A DNA stretch of 64,000 bases from Choristoneura fumiferana (Eukaryota; Arthropoda; Insecta; Lepidoptera; Tortricidae). The first letter of the stretch is position 1. Every line of letters begins with the position of its first letter. This document shows positions 43,201 through 50,144 of the stretch, one piece after another. The position numbers were made by a program, and so were the translations under genes. The notes under the pieces are model-generated. The model had not been told where the DNA came from. It ran no database searches and saw nothing but the letters and a program-made list of their open reading frames with translations. The DNA lies in assembly GCF_025370935.1 (NCBI RefSeq), contig NC_133501.1, positions 5,132,682 through 5,196,681 of the forward strand, given 5' to 3'.

Positions 43201-45177
43201 CCACTAGCCAGAATTTTAGAGGTAGTCACGATTTTGAATCGGTCCTAACTGTAGAATCTTAAGTTACTGAAGTGTGACCAGACGCGCCTCACCTCGTACC
43301 TCGCCTCGCCTCGCGACTCGTACGCGAGTGTAGATCCCGCATAATGGGTTAAAAAAATGATTAAATCAGCTAATCACACACAAGACTGACATCTTGACTT
43401 GGCGTCAGCGCCATCTAGCGATATTTCGTTTATAACAAACCCTCTTTGTGGATATTAGAACTTTTGGTAAGTGGCCATTCATTTATTACGTAAGACGATT
43501 TAGGGGGGAGGGGGTCGACCATGTCTTATTTTTTCTTACAAGGGAGGGGGTCTTGATAGTTTTTACGTAAGATCCCAAAAAAGCGCAAAGTTAAGATAAT
43601 AATCGCTCGGATAATAATATACGTAAACGTAAACGATTTCCATAGCAACGGATCCGCGCTGTCTGCACTGCACTTCTCGGGAACCCGCTTTTAAACTAGT
43701 CGTCACCAAAGTCTACAGTTATAGGGAGAGTCGTCACTTGTTTTGCGTAGACAGCACGTCGCTAAATATCCAAACGTGTATTATTTTTTTCCTTTAGATT
43801 CTTACGTAATAAATATGACACAGGGGGGGAGGGGGTCGGCCCATTCTTTTTTTTCTTGCATAGGGGGGGAGGGGGTCAAAAACTGGCAAAAATCGTCTGA
43901 CGTAATAAATGAATGGCCCCTAAGCGTATCTTTCACATGCGAGCTCTTTCGGCAGGTTGACATATGCAGTTGCCGAGCGTGCTGCTTGAAAACTTCTCGC
44001 GTATCTATTAAATATTTAAAATCGTTTTTGACAATTTGAAAATAAATTATGACCACATGACAATGAATTTAAACTGTGGGATACTGATATGCATAAGGCG
44101 TAGCGATTTTATTTATTTATTATTGTATTTATTTATTTTAAACATTCGAATAATTATCATCACAGGCCTGCTTTGCGATAATGTAGTCAAAAATTCCAAA
44201 AAATATTTCTTGAAATGTAATACTGCTCCGAAATATTTGAGTATCTCGCCCGTTACGATATCTTTTTTAGGGTCCCGCAGTTAAATTGGAACCCTTATAG
44301 TTTCGCCATGTCTGTCCGACTGTCTATCTATACTAGAAAGCTGTAATTTGGCGTAAATATACATATTTTATAATGGCTACGGAACCCTATCTTGGGCGTG
44401 TCCGACACGCTCATGACCGGTTTTTTACGTAGAACTGACCCTAATATATCCCCCTAATATATCTTACCTAAAAAGTGCAGATGCGGCCAAAGTTATATCA
44501 CACTGAGTGGTTCAGTAACAGCCTGTTCACTCTAGACTTGAAGAGCCCTAGCTTGTATTTATCTGGCAATACAGGTGATGGGAGCGAATTCCATTCCTTA
44601 GCAGTCTCTCGGTTTCTTAGTACTAAACTAACACATTTTTGTATTTTTTATGGAACCAAGTTTTCCGAAATATATGTTTATTATTATTATTATTTAGTAG
44701 TATCTGTTAGCGACTGTACTCTCTGGTTTCTATTGTATTATATCTACCTTGTATTGTATCTACATTGTATCTACGTTTAGATCGGTCAGTGTGGGAAAGT
44801 CTGAAAATATGAGACATACGAAGATCCATTTTTGGCAAACATGTCATCGGTTTAGTAACAAGAAAAATTGCATTCATAGGCGAATTTAAAAAAACTTACT
44901 AATTTCGGGAACCCGGTCGTTTTGAAAAATAAAACTGAAGTACATTATTTTCTATTTGGATATGTATTGTATGTTATACTTAAACAATAACTGTTATTAC
45001 ACGATTTCTAGAATGACTAAAATGGATGGAATTAAATTCCTAAGAACAGATCTTCGTATGTCGTATAGTTTCAGACTTTCCCATACTGACCGATCTAAAT
45101 GTTACACCCTACAGAATATTATCCAACTTGTAATGTTCTTTTTCTTTTTAGGTTTCACATCGGGACGTGCCGTCTAA
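20300..45177 (+). CDS. Secreted Gly/Ala/Ser/Thr-rich silk-like protein built from 13 coding mini-exons
   Basis: Thirteen exons (listed separately) join to 693 nt: 230 residues and TAA, in frame throughout. Residues 1-19 form a signal peptide (MKGPLYFFLLLVCCQVCFG, cleavage predicted before APNFS). The body is Gly/Ala-rich (GGGAGGAAGVADAIEGG), then acidic, then a GDST and STG repeat (about residues 76-113). Short Ala/Val/Ser/Thr-rich blocks follow, ending GFTSGRAV. The mature chain has a single Cys at residue 52. Exon 1 ends in phase 0; exon 2 and exons 3-12 all end in phase 1, so exons 3-12 are each symmetric and any could be skipped or duplicated without a frameshift. Intron borders are GT-AG, mostly GTAAGT. 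Introns total about 24 kb and are packed with transposons. Composition, signal peptide and exon style resemble soluble lepidopteran silk or sericin-like proteins. No named family is recognised, and the silk role is inference. Confidence 0.85.
21623..22415. mobile_element. Fold-back element with 8-bp TSD and internal repeats of about 20 bp
   Basis: The ends GGCTCAGGCCTGGAATGTCT and GGCTCAGGCTTGAAATATCA (reverse strand) are followed by matching sequence for about 70 bp. GTTTAAGA is duplicated at 21615-21622 and 22416-22423. Both arms carry many degenerate copies of a unit like CCCATAATGTCTGCTTTT, in opposite orientations. Confidence 0.85.
22055..22155 (+). repeat. Short interspersed repeat head (ATAAATGTGAAAGT type)
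   Basis: 'tataaatgtgaaagtaactc', 'gtctgtctgtctgtta' and 'ggctaacccgctgaaccga' match the head of the repeat seen fully at 28518-28740 and 48588-48812. It is inside the fold-back element. Confidence 0.6.
23590..24049. other. No gene seen; repeat block shared with 17100-17420
   Basis: 'ttctgtaaaaagttatgcct' and 'cctacccttagggtagg' blocks recur near 17200-17400, so this is an unnamed repeat family inside intron 1. Confidence 0.5.
24050..24250 (+). mobile_element. Family F3 element, 5' fragment
   Basis: It starts at TTTTAGGGTTCCGGAGCCAA and has six TGTC units. It stops after the 'gtaaactatgccgacaaaat' block. Confidence 0.75.
24489..24572 (+). mobile_element. SINE-B fragment
   Basis: It begins at the B box (AGGGTTCGATTCCCAGCGCT) and continues 'ggtttttctgtgcatct'. 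The head is missing. Confidence 0.6.
24817..25362 (-). mobile_element. Family F3 element in reverse with (TA)n expansion
   Basis: It runs from AAAACCGGCCAAGAGCGTGT to TTTTGGCTCCGGAACCCTAA. A pure TA run at 25195-25231 and (GACA)n at 25286-25310 lie inside. Confidence 0.8.
25462..25504 (+). CDS. Mini-exon gene, exon 2
   Basis: The acceptor AATTTCAG ends at 25461 and the donor is GTAAGT. It runs from phase 0 to phase 1, encoding VCCQVCFGAPNFSK. The signal-peptide cleavage falls here, after the third Cys (VCFG then A). Confidence 0.88.
25530..26167. mobile_element. TIR element directly after exon 2
   Basis: The ends AGTACATTGTGCATTAAGGG and AGTACATTGTGTCTTAAGGG (reverse strand) are followed by a second inverted block around 'gagagtctattagaa'. 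About 640 bp. It starts 26 bp inside the intron. Confidence 0.7.
26251..26359. mobile_element. Palindromic MITE
   Basis: Arms 'ggctactactaaattcgaaa' and the reverse complement at the right. Same family as 61410-61527. Confidence 0.7.
26765..27205 (+). repeat. Interspersed repeat with internal direct duplication
   Basis: Head 'ataaatgtgaaagtttgtga' and end 'gaagccgcgggtaaactcta'. The block 'ttactttttatcccgatatt' to 'ccgctgggcttagagt' occurs twice (26870-26940 and 26983-27050). Confidence 0.7.
27283..27347 (+). ncRNA. 5S rRNA-derived sequence (partial; pseudogene or 5S-type SINE relic)
   Basis: GAGTTAAGCAACGTCGGCCG, then 'cagtcaggatttggatgggtgacc' and 'cccgcgtg', matches the 3' half of eukaryotic 5S rRNA, including the A-box-like AAGCAACGTCGG and C-box-like GGATGGGTGACC. 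The 5' half is absent, so it is not a functional 5S gene. It lies 33 bp before the acceptor of exon 3. Confidence 0.8.
27381..27446 (+). CDS. Mini-exon gene, exon 3
   Basis: The acceptor TTTTTTACAG ends at 27380 and the donor is GTAACG. Phase 1-1, 22 codons, with Gly/Ala block GGGAGGAAGVADAIEGG. Confidence 0.88.
27772..28067 (-). mobile_element. SINE-A
   Basis: Full-length reverse copy preceded by (CAT)n. Its tRNA-like head ends at AAGCCGTAGTGGCCTAGTGG. Confidence 0.85.
28518..28740 (+). repeat. Short interspersed repeat, complete example
   Basis: It runs from ATTATAAATGCGAAAGTGTG to 'gagccgcgggaaaaagctag', about 220 bp. Related copies are at 22055, 26765, 48588, 61900 and, in reverse, 39963 and 47098. 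The class is uncertain. Confidence 0.65.
28935..29000 (+). CDS. Mini-exon gene, exon 4
   Basis: The acceptor GTGTTACAG ends at 28934 and the donor is GTATGT. Phase 1-1, 22 codons, DANACEGDASGAGSNVEG. It carries the only Cys of the mature chain. Confidence 0.88.
29092..29815. mobile_element. TIR element with nested MITE, just upstream of exon 5
   Basis: The ends share AGGGTAACTTTGGCCC in inverted orientation, with related flanks ('actttgacccattgg' and 'actttggccctga'). A 135-bp MITE (29286-29420) is nested within. The right end is 47 bp from exon 5. Confidence 0.65.
29286..29420. mobile_element. Palindromic MITE
   Basis: TACAGTCACCAGCATTAATA and the inverse TGCTGGTGACTGTA bound it. A related broken copy lies at about 61225-61370. 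Confidence 0.75.
29863..30036 (+). CDS. Mini-exon gene, exon 5 (GDST/STG repeat)
   Basis: The acceptor CTTCTCACAG ends at 29862 and the donor is GTAAGT. Phase 1-1, 58 codons, the largest exon. It starts DAANDITGDS, runs through four GDST units and seven STG units, and ends LSGDSVPVDRKGP. It is Ser/Thr/Gly-rich and likely O-glycosylatable or flexible. Confidence 0.9.
29880..29996 (+). repeat. In-frame coding minisatellite in exon 5
   Basis: Four 12-bp units ACCGGCGATAGC are followed by six 9-bp units ACCGGCAGC and a diverged one. All lengths are multiples of three, so copy-number change keeps the frame. Confidence 0.9.
30108..30620 (+). mobile_element. SINE-A split by an inserted F2 retroposon
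   Basis: The SINE head is at 30132-30227 and its tail at 30468-30613; between them lies an F2 copy (30228-30467) ending in poly(A). A short SINE-A scrap (CGGCTCGCACCTCTGAGTT) precedes the head. Confidence 0.8.
30228..30467 (+). mobile_element. A-tailed retroposon (F2) nested in SINE-A
   Basis: It runs from 'cttgctcgctaatcctgccg' to 'catccagtcgtat' and 14 A. The host SINE resumes at GGAAACCTGCACAAACCTGC. Confidence 0.8.
30645..30880. mobile_element. RTE-type LINE ends in head-to-head inversion
   Basis: A reverse tail (CCACTGTTGGACATAGGCCT, 30645-30785) runs into a forward piece (ACCGACGAGATGGATAGATG, 30786-30880). Both derive from the same 3' region. Confidence 0.6.
30983..31006 (+). CDS. 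Mini-exon gene, exon 6 (24 nt)
   Basis: The acceptor ATTTCACAG ends at 30982 and the donor is GTGAGT. Phase 1-1, 8 codons, TAVGSVPF. Its small size leaves some doubt, but both borders and the phase fit. Confidence 0.75.
31383..31409 (+). CDS. Mini-exon gene, exon 7 (27 nt)
   Basis: The acceptor GTATTTCAG ends at 31382 and the donor is GTAAGT. Phase 1-1, 9 codons, LAPVVATKD. Confidence 0.78.
31660..32195. mobile_element. hAT-type MITE with exact 8-bp TSD, packed with TAACGTTA motifs
   Basis: It starts CAGGGCTT and ends AAGCCCTG, and ACGCAAAG is duplicated at 31652-31659 and 32196-32203. TIR and TSD length are typical of hAT elements. The interior repeats palindromic (T)AACGTTA(A) and 'accggta' many times and has no ORF. 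The host is another repeat with 'cgcacacgacgcaacgc'. Confidence 0.85.
32978..33025 (+). CDS. Mini-exon gene, exon 8
   Basis: The acceptor TTCCTTTAG ends at 32977 and the donor is GTAAGT. Phase 1-1, 16 codons, AAVVGAEETFQHASHL. Confidence 0.85.
   Translation, partial: PLLLVLRKHFSTLPT
33102..33371 (+). repeat. Three tandem copies of a 90-bp unit
   Basis: Units start at 33102, 33192 and 33282 with AAACGTCGAGGTAAATATTA. The period is exactly 90 bp, so one frame stays open across all copies. It is in intron 8, 76 bp after the donor. The third copy differs near its end. Confidence 0.92.
33488..34170. mobile_element. Non-autonomous element with CCCGACTG ends, second copy
   Basis: Same organisation as 10130-10705: a TTTTTACCCGACTGC start, '(tatg)n'-like stretch, a 'ggctgaacggatttta' block and a 3' hairpin with 100-bp arms around 34055. 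Confidence 0.75.
34230..34445 (-). mobile_element. F3 subfamily fragment in reverse
   Basis: 'aagggttccgttttgatttt', 'catttgagtttttagaaaaa' and 'gtactccaaatttcatt' match the interior of the copy at 16250-16950. Confidence 0.55.
34812..34990 (-). mobile_element. A-tailed retroposon (F2), truncated
   Basis: 'aacgagcaagtgggtctcct' to 'tagcaagatggtggtagcaa', with internal deletions relative to 14545-14822. Confidence 0.7.
35125..35420 (-). mobile_element. SINE-A, diverged
   Basis: Reverse copy with a full tRNA-like head (ending AAGCCGTGGTGGCCGAGTGG) and more substitutions than other copies. Confidence 0.8.
35930..36965 (+). mobile_element. Jockey-like LINE, 3' end of ORF2 and 3' UTR
   Basis: Frames encode HVRYLGIHLDRRLTWKTHIK, then IYKATLKPVWMYGIELWGSA with one frameshift, QRLQNTILRSIANVPWY and RRLKRHTIQELKTRF before a stop at 36446. 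These are the thumb and C-terminal motifs of Jockey-clade reverse transcriptases. The 3' UTR ends in (TTCTTA)n and poly(A) at 36929-36964. Confidence 0.85.
37360..37515 (-). mobile_element. RTE-type LINE tail in reverse
   Basis: (ATC)n, then 'gacgtccactgctggacaaa' and 'ggtggactgacgacatcgtg' (reverse). It ends about 30 bp before exon 9. Confidence 0.65.
37545..37589 (+). CDS. Mini-exon gene, exon 9
   Basis: The acceptor CTTTTACAG ends at 37544 and the donor is GTGAGT. Phase 1-1, 15 codons, DVDATSQAALNTSDN. Confidence 0.85.
37655..37875 (+). repeat. One arm of the inverted-repeat family seen at 50561-50959
   Basis: 'gacaatacaataatctggca', 'cgcctcaacggttaatgg' and 'ttgaaatttggta' match the arms of that element. 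It lies in intron 9. Confidence 0.65.
38031..38183. mobile_element. Palindromic MITE
   Basis: ATAGGTAGTGCCACGAGAG and its near-inverse at 38165-38183. Partial relatives are near 16128 and 17528. Confidence 0.7.
38190..39285. other. Intron 9 remainder; no exon seen
   Basis: (CA)n at 38399-38422. A GC-richer block at 38850-39070 ('ggtggtcaccgcaagtgagg') looks like a LINE 3' region with a 'ttattattatt' tail. No phase 1-1 exon is found here. Confidence 0.4.
39288..39353 (+). CDS. Mini-exon gene, exon 10
   Basis: The acceptor CTTTTCAG ends at 39287 and the donor is GTAAGT. Phase 1-1, 22 codons, VATGGAATANQFVPGAGT then AARK. It is GC-rich relative to its introns. Confidence 0.87.
39505..39785. 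mobile_element. Possible palindromic MITE
   Basis: 'gggtgcgggtgaca' and 'gtgtcacccgcacc' face each other. The right half recurs in reverse at 52135-52255, supporting a repeat family. Confidence 0.5.
39963..40110 (-). repeat. Interspersed repeat end in reverse (ACTAGCTGTTGCCCGCGG type)
   Basis: It starts ACTAGCTGTTGCCCGCGGCT and ends in 'attcatttttatttatatag'. The same layout is at 47098-47278. Confidence 0.65.
40200..40560 (-). mobile_element. LINE ORF2 C-terminal fragment
   Basis: The reverse frame reads FFAFSVETLGPWALELHREL, then NPRAGSFLAQRIAIAVQRGN. It is a homologue of the fragment at 3965-4149. A run of 12 C at 40460-40471 marks a slippage-prone site. Confidence 0.75.
40880..40921 (+). 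CDS. Mini-exon gene, exon 11
   Basis: The acceptor TTTTTTCAG ends at 40879 and the donor is GTAAAT. Phase 1-1, 14 codons, IYSIPSLGAHVSAK. Confidence 0.85.
41110..41935 (-). mobile_element. Decayed DNA-transposon fragment, second copy
   Basis: In reverse it parallels 2030-2530: 'actcgttgtgttttcattga', 'cttaaacagggtatttctgt' and 'atcaacggggatttcga' blocks. The short forward start 'ctccgtgagctctta' at 41125 suggests inverted ends. Confidence 0.65.
41940..42530. other. Intron 11 remainder; no exon seen
   Basis: A GC-rich patch at 42200-42360 has weak inverted similarity to 42950-43010 ('gaacattcatccgagtgaa'), perhaps a transposon end. Nothing coding is recognised. Confidence 0.35.
42540..42953 (+). 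mobile_element. Jockey/CR1-like LINE 3' end
   Basis: The forward frame reads KLKVPSYRLAKTKKSFLGNC, IRFYNKIPKNIINETDTKF and KKTLISKAYYKVND before a stop, the C-terminus of a LINE reverse transcriptase. The tail is (TTTGAC)n at 42934-42951. Confidence 0.8.
43114..43146 (+). CDS. Mini-exon gene, exon 12
   Basis: The acceptor GGCTTTCAG ends at 43113 and the donor is GTAAGT. Phase 1-1, 11 codons, VASGISNKASL. Confidence 0.82.
43473..43918. mobile_element. TIR MITE with G-rich arms
   Basis: GGCCATTCATTTATTACGTA and its inverse with one change bound the element. Two 'ggggggagggggtc' pairs lie in each arm. The family is common in Lepidoptera. Confidence 0.75.
44268..44426 (+). mobile_element. F3 element with deleted interior
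   Basis: The start 'ttttttagggtcccgcag' and the end GACACGCTCATGACCGG are only about 150 bp apart. Confidence 0.7.
44777..45095. mobile_element. Palindromic MITE just upstream of exon 13
   Basis: The arms TTTAGATCGGTCAGTGTGGG and the inverse ending CTGACCGATCTAAA are about 50 bp each. It ends 56 bp before exon 13. Confidence 0.8.
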
Positions 45178-45193
45178 ACTAATTTCCATTATG
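45152..45193 (+). CDS. Mini-exon gene, exon 13 with stop
   Basis: The acceptor TCTTTTTAG ends at 45151. It enters in phase 1 and encodes GFTSGRAV then TAA at 45175-45177. The exon continues to 45193 and has donor GTAAGT. With only 16 nt from stop to junction, the intron in the 3' UTR should not trigger decay. Confidence 0.85.
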
Positions 45194-45384
45194 GTAAGTT
45201 ATAACACGCAAAGCGACAAGAAACCTAAAAATATCATCATCATAATATCGACCCTACCTTACCCTACCCTACCCTACCCTAGTTCACAATCGTACTAATA
45301 ACTTTTTTTTACTTTTTTATTGCCATCTAAATGACATTCTACATCTTTCGCTCCTGCCAGAAATATATAAAGTCTCAATTGAAA

Positions 45385-45520
45385 ATACAAACTGAAATAT
45401 AGATGCACAGAAAAACCAGAAAAATAAGACCATCACTGGGAATCAAATCCAGGTTCTCGGTATTCCGTACCGCGTGCTATACCGCTACACCACTGATGGT
45501 CAACGGTACCGACACGAATT
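45385..45520 (-). mobile_element. SINE-B in the 3' UTR intron
   Basis: Reverse copy with the head near 'catcagtggtgtagcggtat' and a B-box-like 'gatttgattcccag'. Flanked on the right by the 'aactccaaatttgttactttt' repeat. Confidence 0.7.
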
Positions 45521-45889
45521 TCCCCTATGCACCTCATATCTCAGCTGGTTTGTTTCTTATTTAGCCACTTAAGCAGTGACGCTAGCGACATATATGCCGT
45601 AGCCCTCATCGAGAAACTTTTTCGGCACTCCATTGGAACTAACCGCTCACCCAGACAAGAGATGTCGCTACTAAGCAATCAAATTATGATTGGTTTTTTG
45701 GAGTCTTTTTGTATTTTTTATTTCAACTCCAAATTTGTTACTTTTACGGGTCGGGTAAATTTGGAGTTGAAATAAAAAATACAAAAAATAAAAAAATAAT
45801 TGAATTGATAATCTCCTCCTTTTTTTGAAGTCGGTTAAAAAACCGTAAAAGCTCGAATCTAATGATATAAATGTTTTTTTTTTTTACAG

Positions 45890-46172
45890 AACCAACTCGC
45901 CTGCTTCATTCATGTAGAATCCAGTTTTACAACAGCCAGATAAATAGATTTCGTTCCTAAACAAATTCTTATATTTTATACATCGTTTATGTAACATAAT
46001 TGGCACGATTTTTTTATGAATAGAAGAGCGAGACCTCCTGATACAGGTATGGTTATACCTACTAGGAGGGCTCAAACACCATGTTATTTAACGATGTATT
46101 ACCCAATAAACGATTTATTATTATTATAAATTTCTCTGTAATACAAATGTTTTAAATACAATCATTAATAAA
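45890..46172 (+). other. 3' UTR exon of the mini-exon gene with two poly(A) signals
   Basis: The acceptor TTTTTTACAG ends at 45889. AATAAA occurs at 46105-46110 and 46167-46172, and the sequence after each is AT-rich. The frame on the reverse strand here is a shadow. Confidence 0.7.
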
Positions 46173-46319
46173 ACTGGAAAAAAATGTATTTTTATTTAAG
46201 TATTTGAAGTAAATGTAAAAGAGGAGAAAAGGAAAGTACCTACCTAGAACTGGGATGGGGATACTTCAAGTAACTTGGAGCCTAATTTTGACACTTTAAT
46301 TAATGGACAGTCAAAATTT

Positions 46320-46500
46320 CATCGTTCCCACCTACAATACAATACAAAGACTCTTTATTGTATAGGTACCAGATTTAGTAAGCGATACAGAAAACAGATA
46401 CACAGAGACAAAATTACAAGGTGAGCAATAGGCGGCCTTATCGCTTAAGAGCGATTTCTTCCAGGCAACCTTTTTTACAGAAAGAAGGAAGGACTAATAT
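46320..46500 (-). mobile_element. LINE 3' UTR tail in reverse
   Basis: (ATACA)n and 'aaagactctttattgtatag', then 'ggcggccttatcgctta', the known style of CR1/Jockey tails in moths. It begins about 150 bp after the gene's last poly(A) signal. Confidence 0.6.
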
Positions 46501-46768
46501 AGAACAGGTGGTAGATCAAAAGTAGATCAGAAAAATTAAACCACCTACCCTAGCACATCAAAACAATAAATTTACTATAGATACCTACATGATTGATTTT
46601 TGTTGTTACTTGATTAGAATAAAATTGGCCCACGGAAATGTTGTAACTATTGAACTCGTATAAGTAAGGCCCATCTCTAAATCTATTTCCCCACCCCTGA
46701 CCTAGAAGGTAAACTGTGTTGAGATCAGCATAATATAGGTACGTTCATATAATGTACGTATATTAAAA

Positions 46769-47015
46769 AAAACGGCCAAGAGCGTATCGGACACGCCCAA
46801 AATAGGGTTCCGTAGCCATTACGAAAAAATTAAGTAATATGTTTCTAAAGATTTCGTATTTTATACGGAATCTTCCAAGCTTAGGTAATATTTTACACCT
46901 TAGGCTGCTATTTCCTCCTAAACTACAAATAATTCTCAAGCAAACTTAACCGTTATAGTTTTCCTTGTAAGATTCATATACTTACTACCATCCCGTATAT
47001 TTTCAAATTTTTAGG
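46769..47015 (-). mobile_element. Family F3 element, 3' third in reverse
   Basis: AACGGCCAAGAGCGTATCGG to the 'gattcatatacttactaccatcc' block. Confidence 0.75.
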
Positions 47016-47097
47016 AAGACCAGTGCTGTTTCTCAACCAGCGATATGCTGAGCCGGGACCTTTTTATAACCATTATTTTATCATCATTACTTTATTA

Positions 47098-47330
47098 CTA
47101 GCTGTTGCCCGCGGGCTTCACTCCGAGTTGTATTTTTTTTTTTGTATTTTCTTCCATAAAAACTTCTCCGACAGTAACGAACCAACAAAAAAAGAGTTAG
47201 CGAAACCGGACCAGTGGTTCCCGAGTTTTGCGATTAGCAACACATTTTACGATTCATTTTTATTTATATAGATTATTGTGTTTTGTTTCTTTTCTTTTGT
47301 ACAATAAAGAGTTTACATACATACATACAT
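47098..47330 (-). repeat. Interspersed repeat in reverse plus a LINE tail
   Basis: It starts ACTAGCTGTTGCCCGCGGGC and resembles 39963-40110. It is followed by 'tttgtacaataaagagttta' and (CATA)n at 47315-47334. Confidence 0.6.
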
Positions 47331-47434
47331 ACATTATTATAATCATTGTTATTTCCAAAAACCAATCTTAATTTGATTGCTTAAGTGACTAAATAAGAAC
47401 AAACAGGCTGAGATATATGGTGCATATAAGAAAT

Positions 47435-47580
47435 TCGTGTCTGTACCGTTGTCCAGCGGTGGTGTAGCGGTATAGCACGCGGCACGGAATGCTGAGGACC
47501 TGGGTTCGATTTCCAGCGCTGGTCTCATTATTCTGCTTTTTCTGTGCATCTGTATTTCAGTTTGTATTTTCAATATGGGT
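47435..47580 (+). mobile_element. SINE-B
   Basis: GGTGGTGTAGCGGTATAGCA and 'gacctgggttcgatttccag' (B box), then 'ttttctgtgcatctgtattt'. Confidence 0.75.
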
Positions 47581-47649
47581 TAGGGGATGACCGTAAAAGT
47601 AACAAAAGTTTGGAATTGAAATATAAAATACAAAAAGATTCCAAAAACC

Positions 47650-48587
47650 AACCTTTTTATAACGGCAACACGACTTACCTATGTATTTGTTTTTCCTACC
47701 TGTGTAATGTGTCACTGCTGCTATAAATAAATTAGTTTCTTTCTTTCATATACAGATATTCATAACAGGCTGAATTAATAACATGTAGACCTAGTTTCCA
47801 AAAAAAAAACCGAGTGTTAGACAACGAATTGTGGAGTATTTAAAACCTAATAAAGTAATAATACACATACTACTGCAGTTGAATTTAGTTACTAACAGTT
47901 GTCGTTCCAAAATATAACTACTTACTAAATACACTTTTTATTGAGTTTACTGTACAGTTAAATATATCTATAGTCCATTCAGGATAACATTGGGCTCTAG
48001 AAGGTCACAGTAGAAGAGCTTCTAAACATTTTTTGTGAAGTCGTTATAATGATGATGATGATGAATAAAAGAAGTAATAAGATGAAGTCATAATTTTATT
48101 TACTTTGTTAGTAGATTAATACGTAATGTACTTACAAAATAACACAATGTTAATACGTAATTTTGTACACAATATTAATTCGATTTATATTTATACTTAC
48201 AAAATTTTATAACTGTGTTTCGTGGACTGATCCGCTTTCATTCCCTGTTTTAATAATATTCTACTCCTAGTTTCTGCTATAAAGCGCAAGCTTTTTCAAT
48301 TCCAAATTTCATCAAATTTTTTGCAGTGCTTTAGTTGTGAAAAGTTAACTATTCGTATATGATTAAAGGTCATCACATTTTGATCCAAACTGGCGATTAA
48401 TCTATAAATAATGTACAGAATATTTTTCTTGAGTCAGCAATATTATAATCGTTCCGTTTCTTGTAGAATGTTCTTTACCTCTGCCTCTTTAGGTATTTTA
48501 TGGGAAGACGTTTCTGTTTTTAACAGAATAGGAAAGTTTTCTATTGTATTTAAATTATTATTATATGAAAAATAGCAAAGCTAATTT
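47650..48587. other. No gene seen
   Basis: AT-rich sequence with (GAT)n at 48050-48062. Two minus-strand AATAAA-like sites and ACTTAC (donor-like) at 48130 and 48196 exist, but no open exon joins them. Confidence 0.35.
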
Positions 48588-48812
48588 CACTAATATTATA
48601 ATTGCGAAAGATTGTAAGTACGTATGTTTGTTTGTTACCAACCACTTCACGCCTTAACCGTTGAACCGATTTAGGTGAAATTAGGTATACAGATAGTACA
48701 AGTCCCGGGGAAGGACATAGAATCCTAGTTTTTATCCTTAAATTGCATAGTTACCGCGGGATAGCAATAAACGGATTCTACGTGAACGGAGTCGCGGGCA
48801 ACAGTTAGTTAA
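48588..48812 (+). repeat. Short interspersed repeat, complete
   Basis: 'taatattataattgcgaaag' to 'gagtcgcgggcaacagttag', about 225 bp, the same family as 28518-28740. Confidence 0.65.
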
Positions 48813-49074
48813 TGAATAATTGATACCAATATTGACGTCTTCGATATTTTAATTAGAATTAAGTTTAGACCGTATAGGTACTAAACAAATGCAATTTATT
48901 AAGACTTCCTGAAGCGTTATAAAGAACCTATTTTCCTTCTGTCCATTCCTATATTGAACAGACTGAATATCGACCATTTTATTATTTTAAATTATAAAGT
49001 GTACAGGCGCGCTTCACAAACATATTCTTTGCATACTCGTGCACGTTTTACTAATATTATAGTTAATATACTAA

Positions 49075-49200
49075 TCATATATATAATACGGCTTAGTTAC
49101 ATTGTTTCATAAGAGAGTTCCGTTACCTTCCTTCAGCATCAGATCAGTTCTATTAAATCATTAACTTGAAGTTTCTTCCTTGTCGCTTGTATACACGCTG
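49075..49200 (+). repeat. Repeat block paired with 62535-62660
   Basis: Shared 'gcatcagatcagttc' and 'gagttccgtt' with 'aatcattaactt' in the same order at both places. Unnamed family. Confidence 0.55.
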
Positions 49201-49368
49201 TCCCATCCCAAGGCTATGACATATAGAGGGGAAGTATCTTAAAAATTGTAGATTCAATTTTACTGCAAGAAGATTTCATAATTTATTTTTAAAACAATTT
49301 ATTGCATTCAAAAAAAAATTGAGAATCTCCCTATCAGAACCGTGAATCGAACCCGCCATAGTACCTTA

Positions 49369-49545
49369 ATTTACCACGAGCTTTGCGGACAAGGAAAACA
49401 TCGTGGTGAAACCTGCACATACCTGCGAAGCATGGTGCGTGTGAAGTTCCCAATCCGCACTGGGCCCGCGTGGGAACCATAGCCCAAGCCCTCTTGTTCT
49501 GAGAGGAGGCCTGTGCCCAGCAGTGGGACGTATATAGGCTGGAAA
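49369..49545 (+). mobile_element. SINE-A without its tRNA-like head
   Basis: It runs from TTTACCACGAGCTTTGCGGA to 'cagtgggacgtatataggct'. 5'-truncated. Confidence 0.8.
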
Positions 49546-49581
49546 GGACATAGTACCTAAAAAAATATGTTATTTTGTAGT

Positions 49582-49875
49582 TGAAGCCGTGTTGGCCTAG
49601 TGCGGTTTGACCTATCGCCTCTCACTCAAGCAGAGGATCGTGGATTCGAACTCAGCTCGCACCTCTGAGTTTTTCGAAATTCATGTGCGAAATCAAATTT
49701 GAAATTTACCACGACCTTTCTGGTGAAGGAAAACATCGTGAGAAAACCTGTACAAACCAGCGAAGTACTTCAATGGTGTGTGTGAAGCTCCCAATCGGCA
49801 TGGGCCGCGTGGAAACTACGGCCCAAGTCCTCTCATGCTGAGAGGAGGCCTGTGCCCAGCAGTTGGACGTATACA
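49582..49875 (+). mobile_element. SINE-A, diverged, full length
   Basis: Head AAGCCGTGTTGGCCTAGTGC, B-box-like 'ggattcgaactca', tail 'cagcagttggacgtatac'. It follows the truncated copy after 36 bp in the same orientation. Confidence 0.8.
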
Positions 49876-50144
49876 GAATGATCAATCCAATGTGTCAGTA
49901 GGGAGAAATCAGAATCTATGAGGGATAGCGAAATCTGTTCTTATGAACTATGGTTTCGATTTTAGATTTAATAAGTAAATATGGCATTTTTTTTTATTTA
50001 ACTCACATACATAACCGGGAATCGAACCTGGTAAAAACTACCTGTAAACTATGCCATGAATTCTGCACATTTTTTCTTTGTCATTGTTGACTGTGTGAAT
50101 TATACGAGTAAGTGAAAAGAAACACATTTTACAAGCTTTTATTT

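Noticed and set aside
45250..45292. Telomere-like CCCTA repeat
   Set aside because: Units are ACCCT/TACCT mixtures, not the insect TTAGG repeat; a simple satellite run in an intron.
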